Shown piece after piece: positions 18,607 to 30,670 of a stretch of 64,000 nt of DNA. Position 1 is the first letter of the stretch. The number at the start of each line of letters is the position of its first letter. The position numbers and the translations under genes were made by a program. The notes under the pieces are model-generated. The model saw only the letters and a list, made by a program, of their open reading frames with translations. It ran no database searches and was not told the origin of the DNA. Origin of the DNA: Blastobasis lacticolella. Taxonomy: Eukaryota; Arthropoda; Insecta; Lepidoptera; Blastobasidae. The stretch lies in NCBI GenBank assembly GCA_905147135.1, contig LR990040.1:21559857-21623856 (forward strand). Direction: 5' to 3'.

Positions 18607-20087
18607 ATGGAGCCTGCGCCGAACGCCGAGCTCTTCGAGGCGGAACTTAAAAAGCGGCAAGACGAGCTTGCTGCTCTTGTGGAGATAGCCGAGGAGGAGG
18701 GCTTCCAGCCGCGGAAGTCAATGTTGAGGACTCCGCCAAGGGGATTTAGTACCCCGAGCGCTGAAGAGGCGGCAGGCACGGCGGGTACGGTGACGACAAC
18801 AGCGACTGCGGCGGAGCCGATGGAAACGATGGACACGGGGTTAGGCGCGATTGTCGGGACTCCACAGGTGGCGCCGGATAATGGAAGTCAGTCTGGCAAG
18901 CGAGGTTTGACGTCTCCTGAGGAAATTCAGGAGGCGGTCAGGCGGAGCGTTGCCGGCAAGCGCGGTACGCGGGCGAGTGAGGCCGTGCCCCCCGTTGGCG
19001 GGTTGCTAACGAGGGAGCCCACGGCGGCGATGCCCGCGACGCCCGCTGGAACAGCTCAGGGGACAACGACGGCGGGCCTGATTGGTGCCACCAAGGAGGT
19101 GTTATGCGGCATCATTTCACAGGCTGGGGAGGATATAATGGGCGCAGTCACGGCAACTCAATCGAAGCTCAACAAGGCGGAAATCGCAACCGTGGGAGTA
19201 TGCGTACAGAAGCTGACTGCGGCATCGAGCTTCATGTTGCTGCGTATAGCGGACCTTGAGGGAAAGTTGGCGGCGGCAGCGGCGGCAGCAAGCTCGACGG
19301 CGACAAGGGGCGGTGCAGCGTCGGTGGTGTCGGGCACCCCGGTGTCCTACGCTGGCGCGCTGCGCCTGGGCGCAAGGGTGGCGGCTATGCCTATCCCGGC
19401 GCCTACCGGTCCGGCGGTGGCTGAAAAAATGCGTTGACCCGGTGGCGCTGGCATGCCAAGTGCAGAGGGTGCGCCGCATAGGAAACGCGGGAATGGTGGT
19501 GAAGGCCACCAGTAGGGAAGGCATGTATCGCCTGAAGGCGGCCTTGCCTCCCACACTGGTCGCAAGGGACCCGACTCAGCGGCAGCCTCTTGTGGCCATT
19601 CGCAACATAGAGGGCAACTCGAAATTTGAGGTCCTTATTGAGGACCTGTACGAGCAGAACCTCAAGGAGGTGATAACGAGGGAGGAATTGGCGAAAGAGG
19701 CCAAATTGGCATTTAAAAAGTCGAGGACGGGATCCTCGAGAACGACAGTGGTCATTGAATTGGCTAAGGAAAATAATGGTGGAAAAAGGGCGCTCCTACC
19801 TTGGATGGGACGCCGTCAAGGTCGAGGAGTTCGCGGAGGTTTCATGTTGCCGGAAGTGCCAGATATACGGCCACATCGCCAAATTCTGTAAGGCAAAGAC
19901 GGCCATCTGCGGGAAGTGTGGTGACGAAGGCCACGAGATGAGGGACTGTAGCAAAGAACCAGCGGAGTGCGCAACATGCCGCCAATTCAGGAGGCCACAC
20001 TCGGGGCATAGGACGGCGGCCATGGAATGCCCCGCACGAATTCAGGCGCGTGAAGCATTCATCGCAAGAACTAACTATAACCCATAG
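18607..20087 (+). pseudogene. R-A ORF1, Gag-like nucleic-acid-binding protein
   Basis: The ATG at 18607 (MEPAPNAELFEAELKKRQ) matches the start in R-B, R-E and R-F. A middle segment with SKLNKAEIATVGVCVQKLTAASSFMLL is followed by the C-terminal CCHC array: CCRKCQIYGHIAKFC, CGKCGDEGHEMRDC and CATCRQFRRPHSGHRTAAMEC. This triple knuckle is typical of R1-clade ORF1, which binds the element RNA. A deletion of about 66 bp near 19428 and a smaller one near 19757 shift the frame. Stop TAG at 20085. Confidence 0.85.
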
Positions 20088-20776
20088 GTCTTGGGGGGCA
20101 ATAAGGGTCGGTCAGCTCAACTTGGCAGGGGCGGAGACGGCGACCAAGGAGTTGCCTGCAATAGCGGGAGAGCTGGGGCTGGACGTGGTGCTCGTGCAGG
20201 AGCAGTACGGGGGTCATGGATTGCCGAACCTTCTACAACATCCCGGTAAATCAAAGGCCGGACTCTACATACGCAACTCAGGGATTACGATCACGGTACT
20301 CGGCAATCTATGCACCACACTCTGCTTCGTGGCGGTGCTTGCTGGTGTACTGCCCGCGGACCTGGAGGTGGGGAGGACGGGAAAAGTGGAAGCGAGTCGT
20401 GACGGGCTGGCGGGGAGGGAAGTAACCGCACTAAAGAAAGCCGCCTACGATGAGGCGCTGGACGCCTGGCAGGATCACTGGGATGCTGAGGAGAAGGGCG
20501 CGGATCTTAAGCGCTTCTTCCCGTGCGTGCGTGATAGATTGGGGGCCACGTGGGTGGAGCCCGATTATGTTGTTTCCCAGATGTTGACGGGTCACGGCGC
20601 GTTCAGCGGAGTGCTCATGCGGGGAACTAGAGAGTAGGGACCACATTCTGTGGGATTGCGAGATGTACGAGCGGGAGCGCAGCATCATGCTTGCTGGGTT
20701 AGAGCGGAAGGAGGCGGGCCCAGTCCATTTTGCGGACCTTGTGTCGTCGGAGGCGAACTTCGCGCGGCTGCGGTAA
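20077..20776 (+). pseudogene. R-A ORF2, endonuclease start joined to RT C-terminus
   Basis: It begins [17 protein letters not shown] with the EN motifs LVQEQYGG. The expected ATG is ATA here. Near 20334 EN passes directly into AVLAGVLPADLEV, normally far downstream of RT; a shared TGGCG at both breakpoints suggests microhomology-mediated deletion. A second deletion near 20602 removes part of the Cys-His motif. Stop at 20635, with recognisable C-terminal sequence to 20776. Confidence 0.8.
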
Positions 20777-21900
20777 TTCGCGTGTGCATGGCATCGTGAG
20801 AGGAGCATGGAGGAAGAGTAGGAGCAGCAGCAGAGAGAAGGAGAGTGCAGTGAAGATGGAGGGGAGCTGGCCGACGGGGCAGAAATATTGTGCAGTGGTG
20901 TCAGCCCGTTAAGGGAGAGTGCTAGGGACAAACAGGATTTGTGGGTGTCAAGACATGCGCGCGCCCAAATGACCGGCAAGTAAGAGCGCGCATCACCCCC
21001 GATTAGGTCTGACGCGGTCCGTATGACCGAGAGGTTGAAAGGATCCTGGGTGGAGGAGGGTTATTGCTCACCGCTGCAGTCGCAGCACTCGTCGGCCAGA
21101 CATCGTTGAGGTCGGACGTGTGTTGTGCGCTCCTGCAATTTTATAATTCTGCCTAATTGCGGAGAACGCGTAGTGACAGTGCGAATCTCGGTTCCTCTCG
21201 TACTATCTCGGGGTATCGTGCATCTACGGCCGCGGCCATTTTGCAGTTTGTGGAGTGCGGCAACAGTGCCACTGAATTTTGGAGGATTATAGGGTGAAGT
21301 TGGTGCAGGTGCGGTATCGGGCCCTCTCGTTCTGCCGTGGGAGAATCGTCGCCTCGGTGGCGGCCATTTTGCGGTTGGAGCGAGATCGCGTCTGTCCGTG
21401 CCCCGCTAGCCCCTCCGCCCCAGGGCGAGGCGTCGAGGAGGCTAGCCGATTGGAGCAGTGCTGCTGTCAACGTGACGGGTGATAGGACACTGTTGTCGTG
21501 TTGACACTGACAGGTGACATTTGACTTTTGGATTTGTGTGCGGACAGAGACCACCTAACCTGTGCGTACATTTCGTGTTATAACGGTTTAGTTACGTACT
21601 TTTAATTGGTAGTTTTAATTGGTAGGTAGGTGAAATTAGCTAAGGGTAGGTTAGTTAGGCTTAGTTAAACATAGGATTAATTTGTAATTTAGTATAGGGC
21701 TACTGGTGTTTGTGAGTGTCGTGTGTCGTGGTGGTTTGTGGTAGGGTAATCGGCCGATTGCCTTGCCATCGGCCAATACACGAACACCATAGTTGGGTTG
21801 TAAGAACAAGTGAACTTTGCACTGGCAAAGTGTTTGACTTATAGACTTAATACACGAACACCAGACCTGGACTTGTGCTTAGTAGTTAAGTTTCTACTTC

Positions 21901-23433
21901 ATGGAGCCGGCGCCGAACGCCAAGCCATTCGAGGCGGAGCTCAAGAAGCGGCAAGAAGAACTCGCCGCTCTTGTAGAGATCGCACAGGAAGAGGGCTTTC
22001 AGCCACGGAAGTCCATGTTGCGAACTCCCCCTAAGGGGTTCAGCACCCCGAGTGCGGAGCAGGCGGCCGGAACGACGGCGACAACGGCGACAACGGCGAC
22101 GGCGACGGCGGAGCCAATGGACACTAGCGCTATTGAAGGCACTCCACAGGGTAATGGGAGCCACTCCAGCAAGCGTGGCTTGTCGTCACCTGAAGAAATT
22201 CAAGAGGCGGTCAGGCGGCGCATTGCTGGCAAACGCGGTGCGCGGGCGAGTGAGGCCGTGCCCCCCGTTGGCAGGTTGCTAACGAGGGAGCCCACAGCGG
22301 AGACGCCCGCTACGCCCGCGGGGACGACGATGGTGGGCTTGATGGGGGCCACCAAGAAAGATCTATGCAGCATTGTGGCACAGGCTGGGGAGGACATAAT
22401 GGGCGCTATAATGTCCAACCAGTCCAAGCTCAACAAAGCGGAGATAGCGACCGTGGGAGTTTGCGTCCAGAAGTTGACGGCGGCATCGAGCTTTATGCTG
22501 CTTAAAATAGCGGATCTGGAAGGGAAGCTGATGGCGGCGGTAAGCGGCGCCAACGCAGCGGCGGCGGCGGCAGCAAGCTCTACGGCAGCGACGGGTGGCG
22601 CAGCGTCGGTGGTGGCGGGCACCCCGGTTTCCTACGCTGAAGCGCTGCGCCTGGGCGCTAGGGTGGCGGCAATGCCTATCCCGGCGCCCAGCGGTCCGGC
22701 GGTGGCGGTGTACCCAATCGAAGGAGGCCTCCTCAAAACATAAGAGGAGGTCAAAGAGGCGCTTAAAAAGTCGATCGACCGAGTAGCACTGGGCTGTCAG
22801 GTTCAGCGGGTGCGTCGAATTGGGAACGCGGAAGTGGTCGTGGAGGCCACCAGCAAAGAGGGCATGGACCGCCTAAAGGCGGCACTGTCCCCCACCCTGG
22901 TTGCAAGAGACTCTACACAGAGGAGACCGTTGGTGGCGCTACGGAATATCGATAACGCTGGCGTAGCTACTATACTTGAAGACCTATACGACCAGAACAT
23001 AAAGGAGGCAATAACGAGGGAGCTGTACGACAAAAAAGCTAATTTTGCATTCAGGAAATCAAGGGCGGGAATGGCGCGCATGACCGTGGTGCTTGAATGT
23101 AGCCCTCGATTGAGGAAGCTGCTGGTGGAGAGGGGGAGGGCGTACCTTGGGTGGGACGCAATACTCGTCGAAGACTTCGTGGAGGTGACCTGCTGTAGGC
23201 GCTGCCAGATGTACGGCCACGCGGAGAAGTACTGTAGGGCGAAAAACCTGATCTGTGGCGGGTGCGGCGAGGAAGGGCAAGCGACGAAGGGGTGCACGAA
23301 GCCTGCGTCTGGCTGTGCCACGTGTCGCCAATTCAAGAAGCCCCATGAGAGTCACCGGACTGCGTCGATGGAATGCCCAGCGAGACAGCAGGCGCGTAGT
23401 GGCGTTATTTCTCGAACCAATTATGGACCTTAG
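21901..23433 (+). pseudogene. R-B ORF1
   Basis: It opens MEPAPNAKPFEAELKKRQ and reaches 22743, where TAA replaces a Ser codon. The same frame then continues through RVRRIGNAEVVVEAT to three CCHC knuckles ([29 protein letters not shown] with His replaced by Gln, and [14 protein letters not shown]). Apart from the nonsense codon it is nearly complete. Ends TAG at 23431, overlapping the ORF2 ATG at 23423 by 11 bp. Confidence 0.85.
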
Positions 23434-24037
23434 GTCCAGGGGGGGGATTAGGGTCGGCCAGCTGAATTTGGCGGGGGCAGAGATGGCGACAAAAGAGCTG
23501 CCTTCAATAGCGAAGGAGCAAGACTTGGACATCATACTCTTGCAATAACAATACGGGGAACACAGGTTGCCGAGTCTCTTAGAGGCCGGGACTGGCGCAA
23601 AAGCTGGAATATATCTCAACAACGCAAAGATGATGATAGCAGTGCTCGGCAACCTGTGCACTTCACACTGCGAAGTTGCACACATTGTCGTCGAAGGGGG
23701 AATACAGCTCTACGTTGTCTCTGCCTACTTTCAGTACTCAGACAGGATCGAGGCCAGTTTGGCGCACCTAGACAAGGTAGCGGACCAATTAAAGGGAGAG
23801 CCGATCCTGTACTGCATAGATACGAATACCCACTCCCCATGGTGGCATAGCAAGGAGCGGCAGTACACCGGCCGAGGTGCGGAGACCGACGCGCGACGGG
23901 CAGCTATGGAGCCTAAGAATATCAAATAAGGCAGACCAACCGCCGACATTCAAGACAGTAAATGGCGAGTCGAATATCGACGTGACACTGGCCTCGCGAG
24001 GGGTCCGTGTCCATCACTGGAGGGTACTGGAGGGGAT
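23423..24037 (+). pseudogene. R-B ORF2, endonuclease domain only
   Basis: ATG at 23423, then [32 protein letters not shown] and YCIDTNTHSPWW, which are apurinic-endonuclease-like EN motifs. TAA at 23546-23548 replaces a Glu codon, and a deletion of about 19 bp near 23912 shifts the frame. The frame is then lost at the insertion boundary. Confidence 0.8.
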
Positions 24038-24039
24038 AA

Positions 24040-24893
24040 GACGATGGACAACGATGATGATGAAGTATCCAAGGCTGATATTTGTGTAGGAGTTTACTAG
24101 AAAATATATTATCTAGGATAACGTATTATTCTAGTGGACATCATTTAATCAAACAAATGTTTTAAAGATATTAGGTATATTGTAATAAGCAATATAATCC
24201 ATTATAAAATGAGGTATTTATTTAAACAACATTAGCTGAATTAAACAAGATTTTATAATACAAACATAGACATAGACATAGACATAGACGTAACTTTATT
24301 TGGTCCAATAACACATTCAAATACAAACAAAGTACCATAGGCAAACCACATTTATACAAAATTCTCACCAAATGTTAAGACACATATATCGATCACATAA
24401 TTCAATATTTATTCTTTAAAATGGGACAGTAATATTGCGTATGATTCAATAAATAAACAATTATATAAATAAATTAACCAATACAAAATATAAAGCAACA
24501 ATAATACAATGCAAGTTTGTACTTAACTCTGTGCCGGCTCTGGAGCAAAAGTACCACCCAGTCTTTTGACTGGACCTTTACTACCTTCTAGCCGGAAATG
24601 TCATTTTCTATTCTCATTTCCGGTCTCCTAAATTTACTGATAGATTGATTAGATGTTAATTTAATGTATTACAATACTTTGAACATTATTATAAATTTAT
24701 TACATAATTAATTAAGGAAGTTTCTCATAAACAGTACTTAACTGATCAAAGACAAACAATCGTTCAGAAACACCACACTTCGTTCTGAAGTTGGTGAAAT
24801 GTTTACAAAAGTATTTTGAAATATTAATTATTATTAATCACGATATTTAATACCAATTTAAACATACTAAAATACCTTATATCTAGCACGGCC
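24040..24893. repeat. AT-rich duplicated segment D1
   Basis: It matches 29829-30606 nearly base for base, from 'cgatgatgatgaagtatcc' to 'ccttatatcta'. D1 has an extra 65 bp at about 24262-24327 flanked by AATACAAAC on both sides, and small indels near 24565. No open frame of note; origin unknown. Confidence 0.85.
24262..24330 (-). repeat. Short insertion with CATAGA repeats in D1
   Basis: Four to five CATAGA units followed by a 'cgtaactttatttggtcc' tail are absent from D2. The direct repeats AATACAAAC at both edges fit a target duplication of a very short retroposon insertion on the reverse strand, or loss by recombination in D2. Confidence 0.45.
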
Positions 24894-25461
24894 ATACTGA
24901 CAAGTACTTCGTCCCTGAAGTACCTATTTATATCAAACTTAGGACAAATTTCCATTTGTGAATCAAATAATAATGTAACATTTTGTGTCATTTACTTACT
25001 TAAAACGACTTCAATTATTATACCACAAATAGGTAAGTTGACTACCAAATTCATTCAGAATTTCAGAATATAATAACTTCTTGCAATGCCACAAATAATT
25101 CAATCACATACCAGCAAAGTATAAAAATCATATCAGTAAACAGCTTTTATAACCATTAGAATATATTGCAGTTATTTTTATTGTGCACATTTGTAAATAA
25201 CAAAATACTGGTCTGTACTTTCAAAGTCATTTGTCCCGTCATGCCAATTTCCTCACCAGTGCACCGGCACCACCGGTCTCACCGGAGAACCAGATTAGCA
25301 TCGTCTATGGGACTAGCAAAACTTTTTTTATCAATGTAACCTTCAATGCTGAATTATTAAATATTATTCTCGAGATTTCAGAATTATAGCCAAGTTCAAA
25401 TATAGTCATGAAGAATCGCATTACAATATTATTATTTGGTTTGAGTAGTGACCTGTAATGA
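24894..25461. other. Unassigned AT-rich DNA
   Basis: I see no gene, RNA or repeat family here beyond scattered short palindromes. Confidence 0.4.
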
Positions 25462-25872
25462 TGGCCCCATCACCGCCGCCCGTGATACAATGGCCAAACA
25501 TCAGGATTACTACCTAGCACAGCTAAGTTTCGGTAGACGCATAGAGATGTTGGCAGCGTCACTGCTGCCCGGTGAAGGTCGTCTTGCCAACATCAAGCTA
25601 ACTACCTAGACAGCAAAGTTCAGTATAAGCCTCCAGGTGTTGGCTGCAATCACCGCTGCCCGTGAAGCCAAAGCCACACCAAGCTAAATACCTAGCAGCA
25701 ATATTCCGTAGTAGCCTTCCAGGTATGGTCCCATCACTGCTGCCCGAGAAATGGACTTAACCAAGCTCACTACCTAGCAGCAACGTTCAGTATAAGCATC
25801 CAGGTGCTGGCTGCAATCACCGCTGCCCGTGAAGCCAAAGCCACACCAAGCTTACTACCTAGCAGCCATATT
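25462..25872. repeat. Minisatellite, five units of about 82-90 bp
   Basis: Units begin near 25462, 25551, 25641, 25726 and 25808. Each holds a 'cccatcac-gctgcccg' type block and an 'actacctagcagca' block. Units 3 and 5 are the closest pair. GC content is higher than in the flanks. No consistent open frame runs through the array. Confidence 0.8.
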
Positions 25873-27219
25873 GTAACACGGTTTCCCACAGCTGGATTCA
25901 AACAATCTATATAATCATGTCATAATTGGCATTTTTCAATTATAGAAAGTTCAAGTTATCATTTCACTTTTACTTCCATTTATCGAATTATTTACTTAAT
26001 ACATGTGACTGAATAACTGGTGGCATTCCAAAACTTGTACATCATTAGCATGATTTTCTATAAAATATTATACACAAAATTGCTTCGAATAATTACGAAT
26101 GATGAAATAATTAGCATAGCATCTTCAATAGCGTTGTTCTTATAGACCCACATCGTAATTTATACCTATAATATTTATCTATCACCAAAATATCAATTAA
26201 AATAATATTGGTTAATGAAATGGAATACATCACAGGTACAGAGACGATTTTTATAGTACCTTATTAGTAATTACTTCAATTTCTACTTTGACGGGAATCG
26301 AATCCACTGTGCTACTGAAATAGCATATTATTAACGATACGGTCAGCAGACAAGAAAATAGAAAAAGTGAATCATGTTATTGTAGGTACATACTTCTGAC
26401 GTTTTATTTCGAGACTACTAGCGGTAGATAATCCGAATATAGTATATGGAAACAAAGGTAGGCAAACATTATTTTTAAATACAAATCGTGTCTATGTAGG
26501 TACTTTAATAAATAGCTTGAATTGAATATTTATTGTATGGTAAAAGTTTGTTGAAATAAAAATGAAGTAAACAAAATAAATATTTTGCGTTAAGCCAGGT
26601 ATCCACCGATCAAAAACTTGTGTTGTCAACACGTGTTGATAACAAAATGTCCTTTAGGCGGAGAAGCGCCTTTATGCAACGTCTAATTTTTCGTATAGAA
26701 ATTTAATGGATTATTTATGATTTTTCTCAATTTCCTATCATGAACATTATGATTTAAGTAGCTAGTTGATTTAGGACCAAAAATTGCTAAACGTAATAAA
26801 GTATTATAACGGTACAACCTTGGATTATATCTACTGTGCCGACCCTATGTCATATAGAAATGATTTTAACCTCCAACAATTTTTTTTTAAATCTTCCCGC
26901 GACTACTTTCACATGTCAAAACTACTTGATTAGTCTACATTGCCTATGATATCAATGCCGCCAACCAAAAAAAGCTGCGACGAACGAGGAAACATGCCGG
27001 GGCATTACTAATTAAATCACTACTTTCCCTACGTTATTGTTGATGTTATTATAGACTTAAAGATATAAATAGAACACTCAATTAATAATTTTCATGAAAG
27101 TAATACATTAGCGAATTAACAAAGTCATTAATTATTTTGTGCAATTTTTTGTACATTGGTTTACAGTATCAAACGTTCGGTCGTTGATTATAATTGAATT
27201 TTTCTGTTGTTACTTTTAG
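25873..27219. other. Unassigned AT-rich DNA with one near-perfect palindrome
   Basis: At 26621-26644 TGTTGTCAACAC and GTGTTGATAACA are inverted with one mismatch, centred on CACGTG. Otherwise I see no gene or family assignment. Confidence 0.4.
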
Positions 27220-27356
27220 AGCTTACTGAAAATGACATTCTTCAGAGTCTCAATGACTCAGAATATGATGCCGATGCCAGATGCCGTTTGCCTGGATGCA
27301 AGAAAAGAACTACCGCCAAACGCAGTACCTGCCTGTTAGCTCTTTGCCTAATTTAG
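27220..27356 (+). pseudogene. piggyBac-like transposase remnant (acidic N-part joined to Cys-rich C-part)
   Basis: After an acceptor-like ttttag (27214-27219) the frame reads ENDILQSLNDSEYDADARC and then CRLPGCKKRTTAKRSTC to a stop at 27354. The acidic run resembles N-termini, and the Cys-rich run the C-terminal zinc motif, of lepidopteran piggyBac-derived proteins. The entire catalytic core is missing. Family call from motif memory only. Confidence 0.35.
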
Positions 27357-27375
27357 ACTCGTAATTGTTACAAAG

Positions 27376-27520
27376 TATTTATTTATTTATTTATACTTCA
27401 TGCACAAACAGTACATTGGCGGACTTAAAGCTAAAATAGCATTATCTACCAGCCTACCAGGAGAGATAACAGTTGACAAAAGGTATGCGGTGCAGGAAGA
27501 TTACTTACAAGTAACATTTC
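27376..27520 (-). mobile_element. Retroposon 3' tail, reverse strand
   Basis: TATTTATTTATTTAT at 27378-27395 is a reverse-strand A-rich tail. It is next to 'cagtacattggcggacttaa' and a 'ctaccag...agagataacagttgac' stretch seen in common lepidopteran retroposon ends. Only the 3' end is recognisable. Confidence 0.4.
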
Positions 27521-29060
27521 ATGAGTAGTATAACTTATTTCTGTTAAGTATAATTAAAGTTTCTAAAAGGTCTCACTAATGATAAGATCATATTTTTTAG
27601 TTATTATAAGTAAATTAGTTGTGTTATTAATGACCAAAAGAGTGATTTTTCCCAAAGATGATTAAATGTTGTAATTGTGATATCATGAAAACTAGTTAAA
27701 GTGCCTAATGAAAATGTAGCTAAGTTTAAACTGTTTAGACTGAAGAATTTCGTCCAATTTCTGATATATTTTTTTTATTTTTTTTATTATAAATCTTTAA
27801 ATGTTTAATCATGTTTTTTTTTATTTTCTTTGCTACGTTTAGACCTAATGTTCAATATTTTGTACAAAAGATAGAACGATGTAAGTTAACCAAAATGGCC
27901 CTTAGACACCTAGTATTACGGTAAATATACTCCCAAAATCCTAATAAGAAATTTATGAATATTTATGTCTCTGGGTCTGACAGCAATTATTTAATTTGTG
28001 CTTAATTTTGTACAGCGGGTTTTTACTACTACCTTGTTATTTAAAGTCTGGGTCTTAGGAGGTTAAATAATATTTATATAAATATTTTCCATCACTTATT
28101 TTTCGGCTGGGTTGAGCCACCTTGTAAAATAGCTACCAAGCTACTCGTGAGTTACGAGTAAATTCGGGAATTTTAAACGAAAATTTAAGTGTTTACGGGA
28201 TATAACGTAAAAAGAAAATTTACAATGAATAGTGTCTAAAGGGCAATAAATGAGAAGTTTCGTAATATTCAACTGATGTATCCTTGGTGGGGCCAAGGTA
28301 CGTACTGAAATAAGATTTTGACCTGTTATCAATAATCCAATATTAATAATAATGTAAACCTATATAAAATTTTAGTGATTTCTAAAGATATGCAACATGT
28401 TGCAACATGTTAAGTATTCTTGAGAGGAAAAATAAATTTTCTCGTAAATTATGAACAATTGCTAAAACAACACTTTCATTGGAAACTGTGGAGCAGAAGC
28501 TTCGAAAAATTGTCTCATAAACATCAACCCAAACATAGTTCAATGTTGGAAGGTGGAATCTACAACATTTCCATCCAGTCAATGATTTTAATATTTTCCA
28601 ATGTGGGTAACCGGTATGTTACGTTTATATCTTATGTTAAGGCGGTTAATATAGGTTATTTCTTTTTATACAAGACTAATTTTTGGATTGACTGTGTAGA
28701 AATGCGAAGACTACCTACAATAATGGAAAATAAAGATGTGTTTTCATTTTCGATAAACTAGGTACTAAAGCAATTATTACAAGTAGGTACTAAAGCTGCC
28801 TATCATATAAATATACCCAACAAAATTTACGGGAATATAAAGTTTCCGATGTTCTTTAACTTAATATTTTTAAAACTTAGCAAGTTTTCATCGGTCAACA
28901 GCACAAAATTTTAATTTTTTTTTGTCTAGCTACCAACAAGAAATTTTTTTTAGTAGTTTTTGACATGGAAAAGAAGGTTAAACAATTATGATGTGGTTTT
29001 TCTTTGCTAATTGAGGATGCTATTCTCATATAAATGTTTTGCATTTCTAAAAATATTATA
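27521..29060. other. Unassigned AT-rich DNA
   Basis: A 113-codon frame at 28420-28761 has no conserved motif and no ATG-based start that I trust. No family recognised. Confidence 0.35.
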
Positions 29061-29074
29061 ATAAAAGCGGCGTT

Positions 29075-29640
29075 TTATATCTCGATGTAGTGACGCTCGA
29101 CGTGCAAGAAACAATTCGTGATTCCATAGTATCCAGGATTTGTGCCATAGTAGATGCAGAAGTCACCGACATAGTTTCCACGAGTTTCAAAACTAAAGTG
29201 GCAGTGGGCAGGCCACAAAATTTCATAGGACCGATGGCCGATGAGGCACAAAGGTCTTCGAATGGGGAGCACGTACCGAAAATTATAGTGTGAAACAGCC
29301 CCAGGAGATAGACTGAGCTGGTGGATGTAAGGGCACCAAGCCGATCGTTGCGGAAGGCCAGGGGGTGGAGTATGTCCAGCAGTGGATGTCCTGGCGTACG
29401 AAATGTTCAGATACAGAACCGGTCGGGGTGTAACCTGTCATGGCAGCTTTGGTGATGCTGTTCCGGGTGACGATTTCAACCAGGATCTGCGAAGCTCTTG
29501 ACAGCGATGGTCCGCGAAGACAGCACAGCACATTTCCTTTGGTTTTTCGGTCTCTCGATCCTTCAGACGTCGATTGGTCGTTCCATACACCGTCGTCGTG
29601 GATTTGCAAGATGCCTCGTGGAATGGTCTCGTCCATTACG
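29075..29640 (-). pseudogene. Remnant of a lepidopteran LINE 3' region, reverse strand
   Basis: Reverse-strand sequence contains 'gacatccactgctggacata' and 'tgcctcatcggccatcgg ... tttgtggcctgcccactgccacttt' type motifs, which recur in lepidopteran LINE C-terminal/3' regions. An acceptor-like tttttcag stands at its upstream edge (29653-29646), so a pseudo-exon is the alternative. A 117-codon frame (29283-29636) starts MDETIPRGILQIHDD. Confidence 0.35.
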
Positions 29641-29828
29641 CAGAATCTGAAAAATAGTGATTTTTATATCGATATCAAGAGTTAACGAATCCCACTTCTG
29701 ATGTCAGCTTTAATATAAGTCCTACTTATAACTACAGTGTCTTTCATTAGTAAAACCTTTATTTTAGTCATTAGGCTACAGGATAATAACAGAGTGTGAG
29801 TATGTATCCAAAATCCCAGTGAAATATA

Positions 29829-30606
29829 TGGACAGCGATGATGATGAAGTATCCAAGGCTGATATTTGTGTAGGAGTTTACTAGAAAATATATTATCTAG
29901 GATAACGTATGATTCTAGTGGACATCATTTAATCAAACAAATGTTTTAAAGATATTAGGTATATTGTAATAAGCAATATAATCCATTCTAAAATGAGGTA
30001 TTTATTTAAACAACATTAGCTGAATTAAACAAGATTTTATAATACAAACAAAGTACCATAGGCAAACCACATTTATACAAAATTCTCACCAAATGTTAAG
30101 ACACAATTATCGATCACATAATTCAATATTTATCCTTTAAAATGGGACAGTAGTATTACGTATGATTCAATAAATAAACAATTATATAAATAAATTAACC
30201 AATACAAAATATAAAGCAACAATAATACAATGCAAGTTTGTACTTAACTCTGTGCCGGCTCTGGAGCAAAAGTACCACCCAGTCTTTTGACCTTTATACC
30301 TACTACCTTCTAGCCGGAAATGTCATTTTCTATTCTCATTTCCGGTCTCCTAAATTTACTGATGGATTGATTAGATGTTAATTTAATGTATTACAATACT
30401 TTGAACATTATTATAAATTTATTACATAATTAATTAAGGAAGTTTCTCATAAACAGTACTTAACTGATCAAAGACAAACAATCGTTCAGAAACACCACAC
30501 TTCGTTCTGAAGTTGGTGAAATGTTTACAAAAGTATTTTAAAATATTAATTATTATTAATCACGATATTTAATACCAATTAAAACATACTAAAATACCTT
30601 ATATCT
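29829..30606. repeat. AT-rich duplicated segment D2
   Basis: Second copy of 24040-24893, same orientation, without the CATAGA insertion. After it, the sequence differs from D1 and a 60-bp direct repeat begins at 30611. Confidence 0.85.
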
Positions 30607-30610
30607 AACA

Positions 30611-30670
30611 ACTGCGTATATTTGAGTAGTAGATAGGCAATAAATAGAACATTCATTGGCTATACACTAC
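30611..30670. repeat. 60-bp direct repeat, left copy
   Basis: It begins ACTGCGTATATTTGAGTAG and ends TTGGCTATACACTAC. The second copy at 33757-33816 differs at two positions. The pair brackets 3086 bp. Confidence 0.85.

Larger units (their letters stand above)
17782..21064 (+). mobile_element. R-A: R1-clade LINE copy, internally deleted
   Basis: It has 5' UTR, ORF1, an ORF2 start, ORF2 C-terminus and 3' UTR, all colinear with the other copies. The central part of ORF2 (most of EN and all of RT) is deleted. The 3' UTR shares 'gattaggtctgacgcggtcc' with R-C. The next copy's 5' end follows within 25 bp. Confidence 0.85.
21087..24037 (+). mobile_element. R-B: R1-clade LINE copy, cut inside the endonuclease
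   Basis: The 5' UTR (21087-21900), ORF1 and first part of ORF2 are present. Homology stops at 24037 within EN, where an AT-rich insertion begins. R-C resumes the element about 85 bp further along its map at 33817, so R-B and R-C may be two halves of one copy. Confidence 0.8.

Noticed and set aside
25462..25872. CRISPR-like repeat-spacer array
   Set aside because: Units are contiguous diverged minisatellite copies without constant spacers; a eukaryotic genome context.
28382..28761. Two overlapping ORFs of 66 and 113 codons
   Set aside because: No motif, no repeat relation, and composition as expected for chance frames in AT-rich DNA.
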